Part shown: piece by piece, positions 8,277 through 15,413 of the stretch
Position numbering within the stretch: position 1 is the first letter of the stretch
How the letters are laid out: each line of letters begins with the position of its first letter
Source: Streptomyces ipomoeae 91-03
Lineage (GTDB): Bacteria > Actinomycetota > Actinomycetes > Streptomycetales > Streptomycetaceae
DNA: 46,400 nt
Reading direction: 5' to 3'
NCBI RefSeq assembly: GCF_000317595.1
Contig: NZ_AEJC01000208.1
Coordinates: 1 to 46,400 of the forward strand
Notes under the pieces: model-generated
What the model was told of the DNA's origin: nothing
Seen by the model: only the letters and a program-made list of their open reading frames with translations
Databases searched by the model: none
Program-made: the position numbers and the translations under genes

Positions 8277-8807
8277 TCAGACGGAGTACTTCTCGTGCGG
8301 GACGGCGCGCTCCCATACGGCTTCGAACGCGTCCGACGCGAGCCGCACCACAGCGGGCTCGGTACGGACTTCCCACTTGGGCTCCGCCCAGTCTCCGTCT
8401 CCTGAGAAGTGGTTGAAGAGCACAGTCTCTCCGTCGAACGCCCAGCAGTCGTTGCCGGGCAGCGCGATGTCCGATGCCTGACGTCGCGGCAACCAACGGA
8501 CCTGTTCCCCGGCGTGGATGACGACTGGAGTACCGGCGTGCTCATACCGGATGTAGTCGGTGACCGGTTCGGAGACGATGCGGGCACGGCGGACGGCCAC
8601 GCCTCTGGACACGGTGTGCCGGATCAGGTCGACCCAGGGCACCCAGTAGGCAGAAGCCGGATCCACGTCGCGTTCGCCAGTGTGCTTCCAGTTCTCGAAG
8701 TCATGGGCTTCGTCGCCGACGCTGTACGAGTCGCGCATCTCCAGATGCATGGCCGAGCGCTTGGCCGCTGTCAGCAGTTCGTCAAAGCCCGGTTCATTCT
8801 GCGACAT
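8277..8807 (-). CDS. DUF6879-family protein (orphan copy)
   Basis: A 176-aa soluble protein. It begins MSQNEPGFDELLTAAKRSA, then HLEMRDSYSVGDEAHDFENW, RRARIVSEPVTDYIRYEH, EQVRWLPRRQASDIALPGND and a C-terminal FEAVWERAVPHEKYSV. It is clearly paralogous to the product of 26949-27476 and more distantly to 11219-11740. In Streptomyces DUF6879 genes usually sit beside XRE-DUF5753 regulators, but no XRE gene follows this copy. The molecular role is unknown. GGGAGGCCGCG precedes the ATG. The upstream small-protein remnant (8808-8939) reads into it in the same frame with no stop between, so a 221-aa fused product from 8939 is also possible. Confidence 0.8.
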   Translation of the reverse strand: MSQNEPGFDELLTAAKRSAMHLEMRDSYSVGDEAHDFENWKHTGERDVDPASAYWVPWVDLIRHTVSRGVAVRRARIVSEPVTDYIRYEHAGTPVVIHAGEQVRWLPRRQASDIALPGNDCWAFDGETVLFNHFSGDGDWAEPKWEVRTEPAVVRLASDAFEAVWERAVPHEKYSV

Positions 8808-8939
8808 CGCGGCCTCCCTGAGCACCGGCACCATGTGGGCCGGAATGTGAATCACGGCTTCGTGCGGGCGGGGGATTCCCACCACGTGCCCAGGCACCTC
8901 GAATGCCGAGCACTCGGCCTCGCTGAACCGTAGTGCCAT
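8808..8939 (-). pseudogene. Shortened upstream partner, now in frame with DUF6879
   Basis: This reads MALRFSEAECSAFEVPGH and then VIHIPAHMVPVLREAA. It corresponds to the two ends of the 86-aa protein at 27448-27708 (MTLRF...LEAECAAFEAPGH...VPARMVPILRRA). About 35 internal codons are missing, and there is one nucleotide fewer before the DUF6879 ATG (CTCAGGGAGGCCGCGATG versus CTGAGGAGGGCCTGCGATG). As a result the two reading frames are joined. Confidence 0.6.
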
Positions 8940-9038
8940 AGCTGCCTCCACGACGGAGTGAAATGAGTGATCCGGCACCGCAGACGACATGGAAGGAGTG
9001 CGTCCGGGCTCCTGCCGAGCGCGGGTCGGGCCGGACTA

Positions 9039-9503
9039 TCAGACAGGACAGCCCAGCTCGGGCTTCGAGCGATTCGGAGAGCAGGTCACCACGGCCAGGG
9101 AGAGGTACGTGGGGCGGTCGAGGTAGCGGCCGAAGGATACGTCCGCTCCCGAATTCAGTCGTTCCACGGTCGAGTTGACGACTGTGGCGAGGTGGGTGGT
9201 GTCACGGTCGCGGGCGGAGGCGAACCGGGGCGCGTACTCGGCCAGCCGCTCGCCGAGCCAGGCCGCCGCCTCCTTCGCCTCGTTCCACGTACCGCGGATC
9301 AAGGAGGGTGGCTTGATGAGCCAGTACGCCGTTTCCAGTGGAGGAAGATCGACGACTCGGAACTCGGCTGCCACTTCCCGGTAGCGCTGGATCAGCTCCG
9401 GCCTGCTGCCGGTCGGGGGCGCCTCGGGGTGCGGGGGCCGTCGTAGGGCTTCCTGGTCGAAGCGTTGTTTGGGACCGACCCACAGGTAGCCGTGGTGGTG
9501 CAC
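9039..9503 (-). CDS. Conserved hypothetical protein (YLWVGPKQRFDQEALRRP type)
   Basis: A 154-aa soluble protein starting at a GTG. Regions include HHHGYLWVGPKQRFDQEA, RYREVAAEFRVVDLPPLE, AYWLIKPPSLIRGTWNEA, and a C-terminal half with VNSTVERLNSGADVSFGRYL. The ending SLAVVTCSPNRSKPELGC is typical of a conserved Streptomyces family of unknown function that I recognise only by pattern. It lies 92 bp downstream of the DUF397 gene in the same direction and could be co-transcribed. No motif defines an activity. Confidence 0.65.
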   Translation of the reverse strand: MHHHGYLWVGPKQRFDQEALRRPPHPEAPPTGSRPELIQRYREVAAEFRVVDLPPLETAYWLIKPPSLIRGTWNEAKEAAAWLGERLAEYAPRFASARDRDTTHLATVVNSTVERLNSGADVSFGRYLDRPTYLSLAVVTCSPNRSKPELGCPV

Positions 9504-9595
9504 CAGTCGTTCCGATCGAGGTGTGGATGGAAGGGGTGGTCGGTCCCGGGCTCGGTGGACGAGAGGCCGGGACCGGCCGGTGGGGAGGGGGCTTC

Positions 9596-9820
9596 TCAGA
9601 CGGACAGGCCGAACCGCGTCGGATCGATCCCGGCGGCGTCCAACTCCTCCGTGGTGAACCGCAGCGGCTGCGCGTCGGGCCGCTTGCTGTCACCGAGGGC
9701 CCAGGCGTCGTCCCCGATCCGGGCGAGGGTGACGCATCCCTCGGTGCAGGGTCCACCGCACGCCTTCACGAACGAGGCCCCGCTGATGTCGAGTCCGTAC
9801 AGGTCACTTCCGTTCAGCAT
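9596..9820 (-). CDS. DUF397-family small protein
   Basis: A 74-aa small acidic protein. DLYGLDISGASFVKACGG, CVTLARIGDDAWALGDSKRP and LRFTTEELDAAGIDP follow the DUF397 pattern (CV-x-LA, then RDSK-like, then LRFT). DUF397 proteins (Scr2 type, and the small partner beside WhiJ) accompany XRE-DUF5753 regulators and are thought to modulate them. GAGGAAGGTGCAGAG lies before ATG 9820. No XRE gene is immediately adjacent, but one lies 570 bp upstream on the same strand (10392-11222). Confidence 0.7.
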   Translation of the reverse strand: MLNGSDLYGLDISGASFVKACGGPCTEGCVTLARIGDDAWALGDSKRPDAQPLRFTTEELDAAGIDPTRFGLSV

Positions 9821-9919
9821 CTCTGCACCTTCCTCTTTCTGCTGGTCACCTGATCGCGGCCGTGCCTGACCGCGCTTCCGCCCGTGAAAGGCGGGAGTTC
9901 TGAGGTGGGAAGCCGACGT

Positions 9920-10117
9920 TCAGCTATGGGAGGGATCGCTCGGTCTGCTGCAGCGTCGGCACTGACACGGAGGCCATTCGGTCGTGATCAGGGGGCGAAG
10001 GCCGTCCGTGGTGTATACGGCACGCTCGGGTCGCCAGGTCCGCCCGGAGTCATGCGAGACCCGGAGGGTCATGAGCGGGCGATCGGCGAAGAGTTCGATC
10101 GCCTTTTCCCCACTCAT
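9920..10117 (-). CDS. Small hypothetical protein
   Basis: A 65-aa protein: MSGEKAIELFADRPLMTLRV, then DSGRTWRPERAVYTTDGLRP and a Cys-rich tail PPCQCRRCSRPS that could bind a metal. Its ATG overlaps the stop of the upstream gene (ATGA at 10114-10117), so translation is probably coupled. It is the last gene of the operon descending from 11933. No family is recognised. Confidence 0.55.
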   Translation of the reverse strand: MSGEKAIELFADRPLMTLRVSHDSGRTWRPERAVYTTDGLRPLITTEWPPCQCRRCSRPSDPSHS

Positions 10118-10308
10118 GACCCGTGCGCTTCTTCGTGGTGCCGACGCAGCTCCACATTGACGTCGGACGCGGCGCTGTAGTCGCGCCTGGAGCGGGCGTT
10201 GTCCCTACGTACACACATACCGAGACAGATATCGCACCCCGGTACCGCTCTTGGCTCCGGCGGCAGTTCGGTCAATCGGTAGTCCTGGGGCTTCTGCGTA
10301 GTTGCCAT
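10114..10308 (-). CDS. Small hypothetical protein with Cys pair
   Basis: A 64-aa protein: MATTQKPQDYRLTELPPE, then GCDICLGMCVRRDNARSRRD and a His-rich end RRHHEEAHGS. The C-x-x-C...C plus C-terminal H-H pattern could be a small zinc site. The start at 10308 is set by GGAGGATTG directly before the ATG. It is coupled (ATGA) to the 65-aa gene downstream and sits 83 bp after the XRE gene. Function unknown. Confidence 0.6.
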   Translation of the reverse strand: MATTQKPQDYRLTELPPEPRAVPGCDICLGMCVRRDNARSRRDYSAASDVNVELRRHHEEAHGS

Positions 10309-10391
10309 CAATCCTCCCGGCTTCACAACTCATCAAATGATCCACCGAGCGAAGGGCGTGAACGCGCGCTATTCCCGTTTCGGACTAAAGA

Positions 10392-11222
10392 TCACCGGCA
10401 GCAATCAGCCCATTGTTGAAGAAGGCCTCTGGCATCATCGTCGAAGCAGGCTTGATGTTCGAAAAGGGAGAACACGGCAAGGTGGTCGGAGACATCGCGA
10501 GAGTCCCGGAACACCATACGGCCGGTGAAGCTCTCAACCGTGACCAGCCGACGGTCATAGACCGTGAACGTGTTCATGGGACCGCGCGGCAAGACAGTCC
10601 CCATGGGGATGACGCCGATACGGAGATTCGGCAGGCGGGAAAGTGACACCAGATGATCAATCTGAACCGCCATGGCAGGAAGCGGAACAATCGCCCACCT
10701 CGCCGCCTGCTCCGTGAGGAGAAAGGTGAATTCCTTCGAAGTGTCGTACAGGACGTCCTGGCGTTCCAGTTTGCGTGCCACAGTCTTCGTCGGGTCACCT
10801 GGAGTGTGGCTCAGGCCGGCACGGATGTACTCGGGCGTCGCCAGCAAGCCGGTAATCATGGCGGGTAGGAAATATCTCAGCTCTGTGGCTTCGGATTCCA
10901 GTGAGGCGAGTTCCGTCTGCCTTTTCTCCATGCCACGACGCCATGAGGAGCGCTTGTCCTGCCACTCGGTGTTCGCGATTCGCGCGAGAGCCGTAATCTC
11001 CGCCACGTTTTCCGGGCTTGCACCGAGGGCGCGTAGGATCCGCTCTACGTCCACGAGCTTCGGCGTCTTCTTGCCGGTCTCGAACTTGCTGATCTGGCTC
11101 TGAGACATGTTGCAGCGCCGAGCGAGCCGGTCACCTGTCAGGCCGGCTCGCTTTCGCAACTCACGGAGCTTTTCCGCCAGATCAGCCTTCGACTGCCCCA
11201 GCTGCTCGGGCTCAAATGTCAC
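10392..11222 (-). CDS. XRE-family regulator with DUF5753 (Scr1/WhiJ type)
   Basis: A 276-aa protein. The N-terminal helix-turn-helix lies at about residues 15-70 (LRELRKRAGLTGDRLARRCN, MSQSQISKFETGKKTPKL). The DUF5753 domain fills the rest (YFLPAMITGLLATPEYIRAG, EFTFLLTEQAARWAI, LPNLRIGVIPMGT, TVYDRRLVTVESFTG). Members bind DNA near their own genes and are modulated by small DUF397 partners. GTG 11222 is chosen because GTGA overlaps the stop of the DUF6879 gene, giving coupled translation; an extension to 11282 would overlap that gene further. It is third in the operon starting at 11933. Confidence 0.88.
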   Translation of the reverse strand: MTFEPEQLGQSKADLAEKLRELRKRAGLTGDRLARRCNMSQSQISKFETGKKTPKLVDVERILRALGASPENVAEITALARIANTEWQDKRSSWRRGMEKRQTELASLESEATELRYFLPAMITGLLATPEYIRAGLSHTPGDPTKTVARKLERQDVLYDTSKEFTFLLTEQAARWAIVPLPAMAVQIDHLVSLSRLPNLRIGVIPMGTVLPRGPMNTFTVYDRRLVTVESFTGRMVFRDSRDVSDHLAVFSLFEHQACFDDDARGLLQQWADCCR

Positions 11223-11740
11223 TCGAACTTTTTCACGTACTCGGAAAACGGCACGGAGTGGGAAAGTGCGATGCGCTTCCACTCCAAGTATGGGGCGACT
11301 TCACCCGTGAACAACTCCCGGTTGATCTGCGTCCCGTCCGGCCGATAGTTGAGATGCACTATTCGCGTCTCATCGAACATCCACCAGTCGGTTCCGGAGA
11401 GAAGCAGATCGTAGTCGTCCTGTGTGACGTCCAGAACGCGGATGTCCTCACCGGCCTCAATGTTGCCGGGGATTCCCCAGGAGAACTGGTAACGCTGATA
11501 GTCCGTCAGCGGCTGACGTACGACCCGAACCCGCCCAATCGTGCGCCCGGAAGCCACATACCCACGCACCCGTTCATGCCATCGCGCGTTGTGGTCCAGC
11601 GGTTTCGGCTCTCCTCGAAGGAAGCGCGCGACGTTCTCGGCCTCCCTGGGCATGGTGTACGTGGGCTGGGCCTCGAACCGCCACGCGTCGCGCTCGTACG
11701 CATCGAACACCCTTCGCCATGCGTCACCATCCAAGAGCAC
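11219..11740 (-). CDS. DUF6879-family protein (operonic copy)
   Basis: A 173-aa protein starting at GTG 11740 behind GGAGGCCGTAC. It reads VLLDGDAWRRVFDAYERDAW, then RVVRQPLTDYQRYQFSWGIP, GEDIRVLDVTQDDYDLLLSG and DWWMFDETRIVHLNY. The layout matches DUF6879 (arginine-rich segment, TDYQRY-like motif, then an acidic DxxDW(W)xFD block). It is more diverged than the 8277 and 26949 copies. It overlaps the 69-aa gene by 17 bp and the XRE gene by 4 bp, so all three are tightly coupled, implying a functional unit. Confidence 0.8.
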   Translation of the reverse strand: MLLDGDAWRRVFDAYERDAWRFEAQPTYTMPREAENVARFLRGEPKPLDHNARWHERVRGYVASGRTIGRVRVVRQPLTDYQRYQFSWGIPGNIEAGEDIRVLDVTQDDYDLLLSGTDWWMFDETRIVHLNYRPDGTQINRELFTGEVAPYLEWKRIALSHSVPFSEYVKKFE

Positions 11741-11933
11741 GTACGGCCTCCTTGAGCACTTCCTCCGGGATCTCCACCAGCGACTCACCGTCCGGCGGTT
11801 GGAAGGCATCGGACACGTTCCCCTGGATCACGAAGGAACCGCTTGCCGTGCGGTACACGTTCGGGCAGTCGTCGTCATCACAGTCAGGTCCATTGATCCT
11901 GCCGGTGAGTCGGGTCAGTTCCTCGCGCGCCAT
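11724..11933 (-). CDS. Small acidic protein, first gene of XRE/DUF6879 operon
   Basis: A 69-aa protein: MAREELTRLTGRINGPDCDD, then NVYRTASGSFVIQGNVSDAF and SLVEIPEEVLKEAVRALGW. The middle resembles a short beta domain (Y-R-T-x-S-G-S-F-V-I-Q-G) and the tail an amphipathic helix. It occupies the same operon position as the 86-aa protein at 27448-27708, suggesting a related role. GAGAGGGGAGCCGC precedes ATG 11933. Function unknown. Confidence 0.65.
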   Translation of the reverse strand: MAREELTRLTGRINGPDCDDDDCPNVYRTASGSFVIQGNVSDAFQPPDGESLVEIPEEVLKEAVRALGW

Positions 11934-12015
11934 GCGGCTCCCCTCTCATGGGCCCTGGTCAAGCCCCCGCCGAACGACGCTACGGACGGCATCGCTCCTC
12001 GTCCACGCCACATCC

Positions 12016-12039
12016 GGAATATTCCCGTTATGGCATAAC
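12016..12039. promoter_or_regulatory. Twin palindromes upstream of the XRE/DUF6879 operon
   Basis: GGAATATTCC (12016-12025) and GTTATGGCATAAC (12027-12039) are perfect palindromes side by side, about 80-105 bp before ATG 11933. Such AT-containing palindromes are rare in this GC-rich DNA. They are plausible operators for the XRE protein of the same operon. Confidence 0.5.
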
Positions 12040-12083
12040 CAGTCTGAGGGAACGCCCAGTGCTACGACGTTTTCCAGACCACG

Positions 12084-12272
12084 TCAGTCGTTTCCGCGGC
12101 CCGCCTTCAGGGCGCGGACCAGGGCACCAAAGGCGGACGGGATGGTGCTGAGCACGGTGTGGGCGGGGTCTGCGCTTTCGGTGACGTGGATGGTGGCGGG
12201 GCCGGCGGATATGTGGACGCAGGCGTCGCCTTCCTGGCAGTAGGACGACTTCTGCCACTGGGGGGTGGGCAT
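12084..12272 (-). CDS. DUF397-family small protein (Scr2-like)
   Basis: A 62-aa DUF397 protein: PQWQKSSYCQEGDACVHISA matches the W-x-K-S-S-Y-x-x-x-G-x-x-C-V-x-(V/I) signature, then IHVTESADPAHTVLSTIP. Its AAGGAG lies just after the stop of the XRE gene, whose end is 10 bp upstream, so the two are co-transcribed. In studied cases (WhiJ and its small partner, Scr1/Scr2) the small protein modulates DNA binding of the XRE protein. Confidence 0.88.
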   Translation of the reverse strand: MPTPQWQKSSYCQEGDACVHISAGPATIHVTESADPAHTVLSTIPSAFGALVRALKAGRGND

Positions 12273-12282
12273 GCGGGCTCCT

Positions 12283-13134
12283 TCACAGGTCTTGGGCGAT
12301 GGAGTGGATCAGGTCGCGGGACTTCTCAGGGGTGAGGGCTGTGGCCTCCACGACGTCGAGGAGGTGTCGGTACTTCTCCAGTAGAGCTTCGGCGTCGAGC
12401 ATCACAGGGCCGTGGAACTGGTCGAGTTGAGCGGTGTCCAACTGGGAAACGGCACCGTGCAGGTAGTTGATGGATTGGCCTGAGCCCGGGAACGCGCCTA
12501 CGCCGAAGGGGAGTACGCGGATGGTGATGTGTGCCTGTTCGCTCATGTCGAGCAGGTGCTGCAACTGGGCCCGAGCCACATTCCGGCCGCCGACGCTCAT
12601 GCGCAGCGCCGCCTCGTGGACGACCGTGCGGTACGGAGTGGGGGAAGGCCCGTAGAGGATGCTCTGCCGTTTCACTCGATGCGAAACGCGGTGCTCGACC
12701 TCGGGTGAAGTGGGCGGAGGGATCACATGGCGGAAGATCTCCCGCGCGTGGTCGGCGGTCTGCAGCAGTCCGGGCATATGTGTGGTGTACGCGGTCCGGA
12801 TGCCGGTGGCGTGATGTTCGAGTTCGGCGAGATCCAGCAGACCTGAGGGCAGTACGTCGCGGTACGACTCCCACCAGCCGAACGTCTTGTCGGTTGCCAT
12901 GTCCACCAGGGCTTCGACGAACGCCTGGTCTGCGCACGAGTAGATGCGGGCCAAGGCCCTGACGCGGTCGGGACTTACTCCGAACCGGGCCGATTCCACA
13001 TTGCTGAGCTGCCCTTGACTGGTCCCGAGTGTCCGAGCCGCCTCCGTGACGGTCATGCCCGCGCGTTCGCGCAGCTTGCGCAGCTCCACGGCCAGCCGCA
13101 GGCGCCTTGCGGTCATGGGGGGCCGCCCAGACAT
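12283..13134 (-). CDS. XRE-family regulator with DUF5753 (Scr1/WhiJ type)
   Basis: A 283-aa protein. HTH at about residues 15-65 (LRKLRERAGMTVTEAARTLG, TSQGQLSNVESARFG), then DUF5753 (MPGLLQTADHAREIFRHVIP, RQSILYGPSPTPYRTVVHEA, AHITIRVLPFGVGAFPGSG, then DTAQLDQFHGPVML). The start at 13134 has GAGGAGTTCAC immediately upstream; the extension to 13179 lacks one. Together with the DUF397 gene and the divergent anti-sigma-type ATPase remnant it forms the classical three-part WhiJ/Scr1 locus, linked in Streptomyces to development and antibiotic control. Confidence 0.9.
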   Translation of the reverse strand: MSGRPPMTARRLRLAVELRKLRERAGMTVTEAARTLGTSQGQLSNVESARFGVSPDRVRALARIYSCADQAFVEALVDMATDKTFGWWESYRDVLPSGLLDLAELEHHATGIRTAYTTHMPGLLQTADHAREIFRHVIPPPTSPEVEHRVSHRVKRQSILYGPSPTPYRTVVHEAALRMSVGGRNVARAQLQHLLDMSEQAHITIRVLPFGVGAFPGSGQSINYLHGAVSQLDTAQLDQFHGPVMLDAEALLEKYRHLLDVVEATALTPEKSRDLIHSIAQDL

Positions 13135-13206
13135 GTGAACTCCTCTTGGACGTGTGTTCAGTGAGCGGGTCACTCGCACGAGGGGATGTCACCCAAAACC
13201 ATTCAC

Positions 13207-13227
13207 TGTTCAGCAAATGACATTTGC
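13207..13227. promoter_or_regulatory. Palindrome in the XRE/ATPase divergent promoter region
   Basis: GCAAATGACATTTGC (13213-13227) is a perfect inverted repeat with a single central base. It overlaps TGTTCAGCAA (13207-13216), whose complement TTGCTGAACA recurs at 27822-27831 before the RiPP operon. It lies 73-93 bp before the XRE start and is a candidate autoregulatory operator. Confidence 0.5.
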
Positions 13228-13324
13228 CGTTGCCCTATCGTCTACGTCAGGCGCCCCGCCCAGAAGTGCCCCGCTCGACGGAGCGGCGACGGTCACTGGG
13301 CATCGCACGACATCCCGTATCGCA

Positions 13325-13420
13325 TCCCGACAACAGACACGTCGGCAGACACGTCGACAGACAGGTCGTCGACGACTGCGACCACGACCACGACCACGAC
13401 GACACCGCAACGACACCGCC
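13325..13420. repeat. Simple ACGTCG/ACGACC tandem repeats
   Basis: The leader of the ATPase gene contains CAGACACGTCGGCAGACACG and then four near-perfect ACGACC hexamers (about 13378-13402). Slippage-type low-complexity sequence within the divergent promoter region. Confidence 0.5.
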
Positions 13421-13448
13421 CGGCTCCCCTCAGTGACTGGAGACATCC

Positions 13449-13876
13449 ATGGCCACCGTATCGCCGTCCTGGAACTACACCCTGCGTCTCCCCCGCGACC
13501 TCCGCTCCCCCGGCGTCGCCCGCGCCACCCTCCGCGCCGTACTCGACGCCCATGACCTCAGCCAACACACCGCCACGGCTGAGCTGTTGGCCACCGAACT
13601 GCTCACCAACGCCCACGAGCACACCAATCACGAGTACGCCCTGGGAGTCCTGGAGGTCGGCGGGCGGCTGCTTGTCGCCGTGGGGGACCGGGACCGGCGG
13701 GTGCCGCCCGGCTTCAAGGGGGGGGCGTACCCGCTGGGCCCAACGCCGAGTGGGGACGGGGGCTCCAGCTCGTCCGGGCCTGTTCCGAGTACCGGGGTGT
13801 GTCCGTGTTCGGGGAGTCGGCGGCCCCATGGGGCGGGAAGCTTCTCTGGGTCGACTGCGGGAGCGTGGCCGGATAG
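13449..13876 (+). pseudogene. RsbW/anti-sigma-type ATPase, frameshifted at a G8 run
   Basis: The ATG at 13449 opens a histidine-kinase-like ATPase of the Streptomyces anti-sigma type: LATELLTNAHEHTNHEYAL is the N-box and VGDRDRRVPPGFKG the region after the G1 aspartate. At eight G residues (13718-13725) the frame is lost. Reading on in the -1 frame gives GVPAGPNAEWGRGL, LVRACSEYRGVSVFGESAAP and WGGKLLWVDCGSVAG with TAG at 13874-13876, the normal family C-terminus. Nine or six G residues would restore a roughly 142-aa protein. Possible causes are a homopolymer error, a true mutation or slippage-based switching. It is divergent from the XRE/DUF397 pair, its usual partner. Confidence 0.75.
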
Positions 13877-13940
13877 CCGGGCACTGTTCCCCGTTCTTCG
13901 ACCTGTAGCGGCGGCTTCAGCAATCACGGCGAGGACGTCG

Positions 13941-15413
13941 TCACCCCGCCCAGACAACCGCCTGCACCTCGCTGTACGCGTGCAGCGCGTACGACCCCAC
14001 GTCCCGGCCCACCCCGCTCCTCTTGAAGCCGCCGAACGGGGCCTCCATGTTGCGGCCGACGGTGTTCACGCCGACACCGCCGGTGCGCAGGCGGCGGGCC
14101 ACGCGGAAGGCCTTCGCCACGTCCCCCGACCAGACGTAGTCGATGAGGCCGTAGTCCGTGTCGTTGGCCAGTGCCACCGCCTCCTCCTCGTCCCCGTCGA
14201 AGGGGAGGACCACGACCACCGGGCCGAAGATCTCCTCGCGGACGACGCGCATGTCGGGGGTGCAGTCGGCCAGCAGGGTGGGGGCCACGTAGAAGCCGTG
14301 GGCCGGCGGTGGGCGTTCGCCGCCGGTCACCACCCGCGCGCCTTCCTTGCGGCCCAGGTCGATGTACGACTCGACCCGGTCGCGGTGGGTGGCGGAGATC
14401 AGCGGGCCCACCACCGTGCCCCGGTCGCGGGGGTTCCCCACCGGCAACCGGCCCGCGTACGCCGCCAGTTGGGTCACCACACGGTCGTACACCGCCCTCT
14501 GCGCCAGCACCCGCGTCGGCGCCGTGCAGATCTGGCCGCTGTAGAAGGAGAAGGTGGTGGCGATTCCGGCGACCGCCGCGTCCACGTCCGCGTCGTCGAA
14601 GACGATCGCCGCGCCCTTGCCGCCCAACTCCATCAGCTGGCGCTTCATGCCGCGCCCGCACACCTCCGCGATGCGCCGGCCGACCGCCGTGGAGCCGGTG
14701 AAGCTCACCATGTCCACGTCCGAACAGTCCACCGCCGCCTCGCCCACCTCCTCCCCCGAGCCGCTCACCACGTTCACCACGCCCGGTGGGGCCCCCGCCG
14801 CTTCCAGGGCCTCGGCCAGGCGGTAGACGGAGAGGGGGTCCTGGGGGGCGGGCTTCACCACGACCGTGTTGCCCATCGCCAGGGCGGGGGCGATCTTGCC
14901 GGCCGGGTTGGCCCAGGGATTGTTGTAGGAAGTGATGCAGGTGACCACGCCCACCGGTTGGCGGATGGCCAGGGCGCCCATCACCGCCGCCCTGCCGAAG
15001 GGGCCCGCCTCGTTGATCTGGGGGGCGATGGGTTCCTCCGACGGCTCCACGCGCGCGTAGCGCTGGAAGCGGGCCGCGGCCACGCCCACCTGCATGCCTC
15101 GCGCCGTCCCGGTCGTCGCGCCCGTCTCGGCCTGGGCCAGTTCGGCGTACGGGACCAGGTGGCGGCGTATGAGGTCCGCCGTGCGGGAGAGGATGGCGGC
15201 GCGCTCGGCGGCGGGGGTGCGCGACCAGGGGCCGAAGGCCTCGCGGGCCGCCGCGGCGGCGGCGCGCACCTGCTCCCGTGAGGCCTCCGGGGCAAGGCCG
15301 ACGACCGTCTCGGTCGCCGGGTCGATCACCTCGTAGTGGCCGCCGTCCGGCTCCACCCAGGAGCCGCCGATGAACAGCCGCTGGGCACCCCCTTGCACGC
15401 CCTCCGTGCTCAC
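13941..15413 (-). CDS. NAD(P)-dependent aldehyde dehydrogenase
   Basis: A 490-aa ALDH-superfamily enzyme of standard length. The general-base region MELGGKGAAIVFDDADVD and the catalytic cysteine in FSFYSGQICTAPTRV are intact, as are the cofactor loop VSFTGSTAVGRRIAE and EEIFGPVVVVLPF. It would oxidise an aldehyde to an acid in the cytosol. GTG 15413 is chosen because GTGA overlaps the stop of the upstream amidohydrolase; an extension to 15515 lies inside that gene. It is third gene of the operon LLM oxidoreductase, amidohydrolase, ALDH, which begins downstream of two CTGACGnnnCGTCAG sites. Confidence 0.9.
   Translation of the reverse strand: MSTEGVQGGAQRLFIGGSWVEPDGGHYEVIDPATETVVGLAPEASREQVRAAAAAAREAFGPWSRTPAAERAAILSRTADLIRRHLVPYAELAQAETGATTGTARGMQVGVAAARFQRYARVEPSEEPIAPQINEAGPFGRAAVMGALAIRQPVGVVTCITSYNNPWANPAGKIAPALAMGNTVVVKPAPQDPLSVYRLAEALEAAGAPPGVVNVVSGSGEEVGEAAVDCSDVDMVSFTGSTAVGRRIAEVCGRGMKRQLMELGGKGAAIVFDDADVDAAVAGIATTFSFYSGQICTAPTRVLAQRAVYDRVVTQLAAYAGRLPVGNPRDRGTVVGPLISATHRDRVESYIDLGRKEGARVVTGGERPPPAHGFYVAPTLLADCTPDMRVVREEIFGPVVVVLPFDGDEEEAVALANDTDYGLIDYVWSGDVAKAFRVARRLRTGGVGVNTVGRNMEAPFGGFKRSGVGRDVGSYALHAYSEVQAVVWAG

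Noticed and set aside
13690..13876. Programmed frameshift in the ATPase gene
   Set aside because: No slippery heptamer with a downstream structure is evident. A plain homopolymer indel explains the break, and family members are not known to need a shift.
13449..15281. A 610-codon plus-strand frame starting with the ATPase
   Set aside because: Beyond about 13720 it runs through shadow sequence opposite the aldehyde dehydrogenase. The true ATPase C-terminus is in another frame and stops at 13876.
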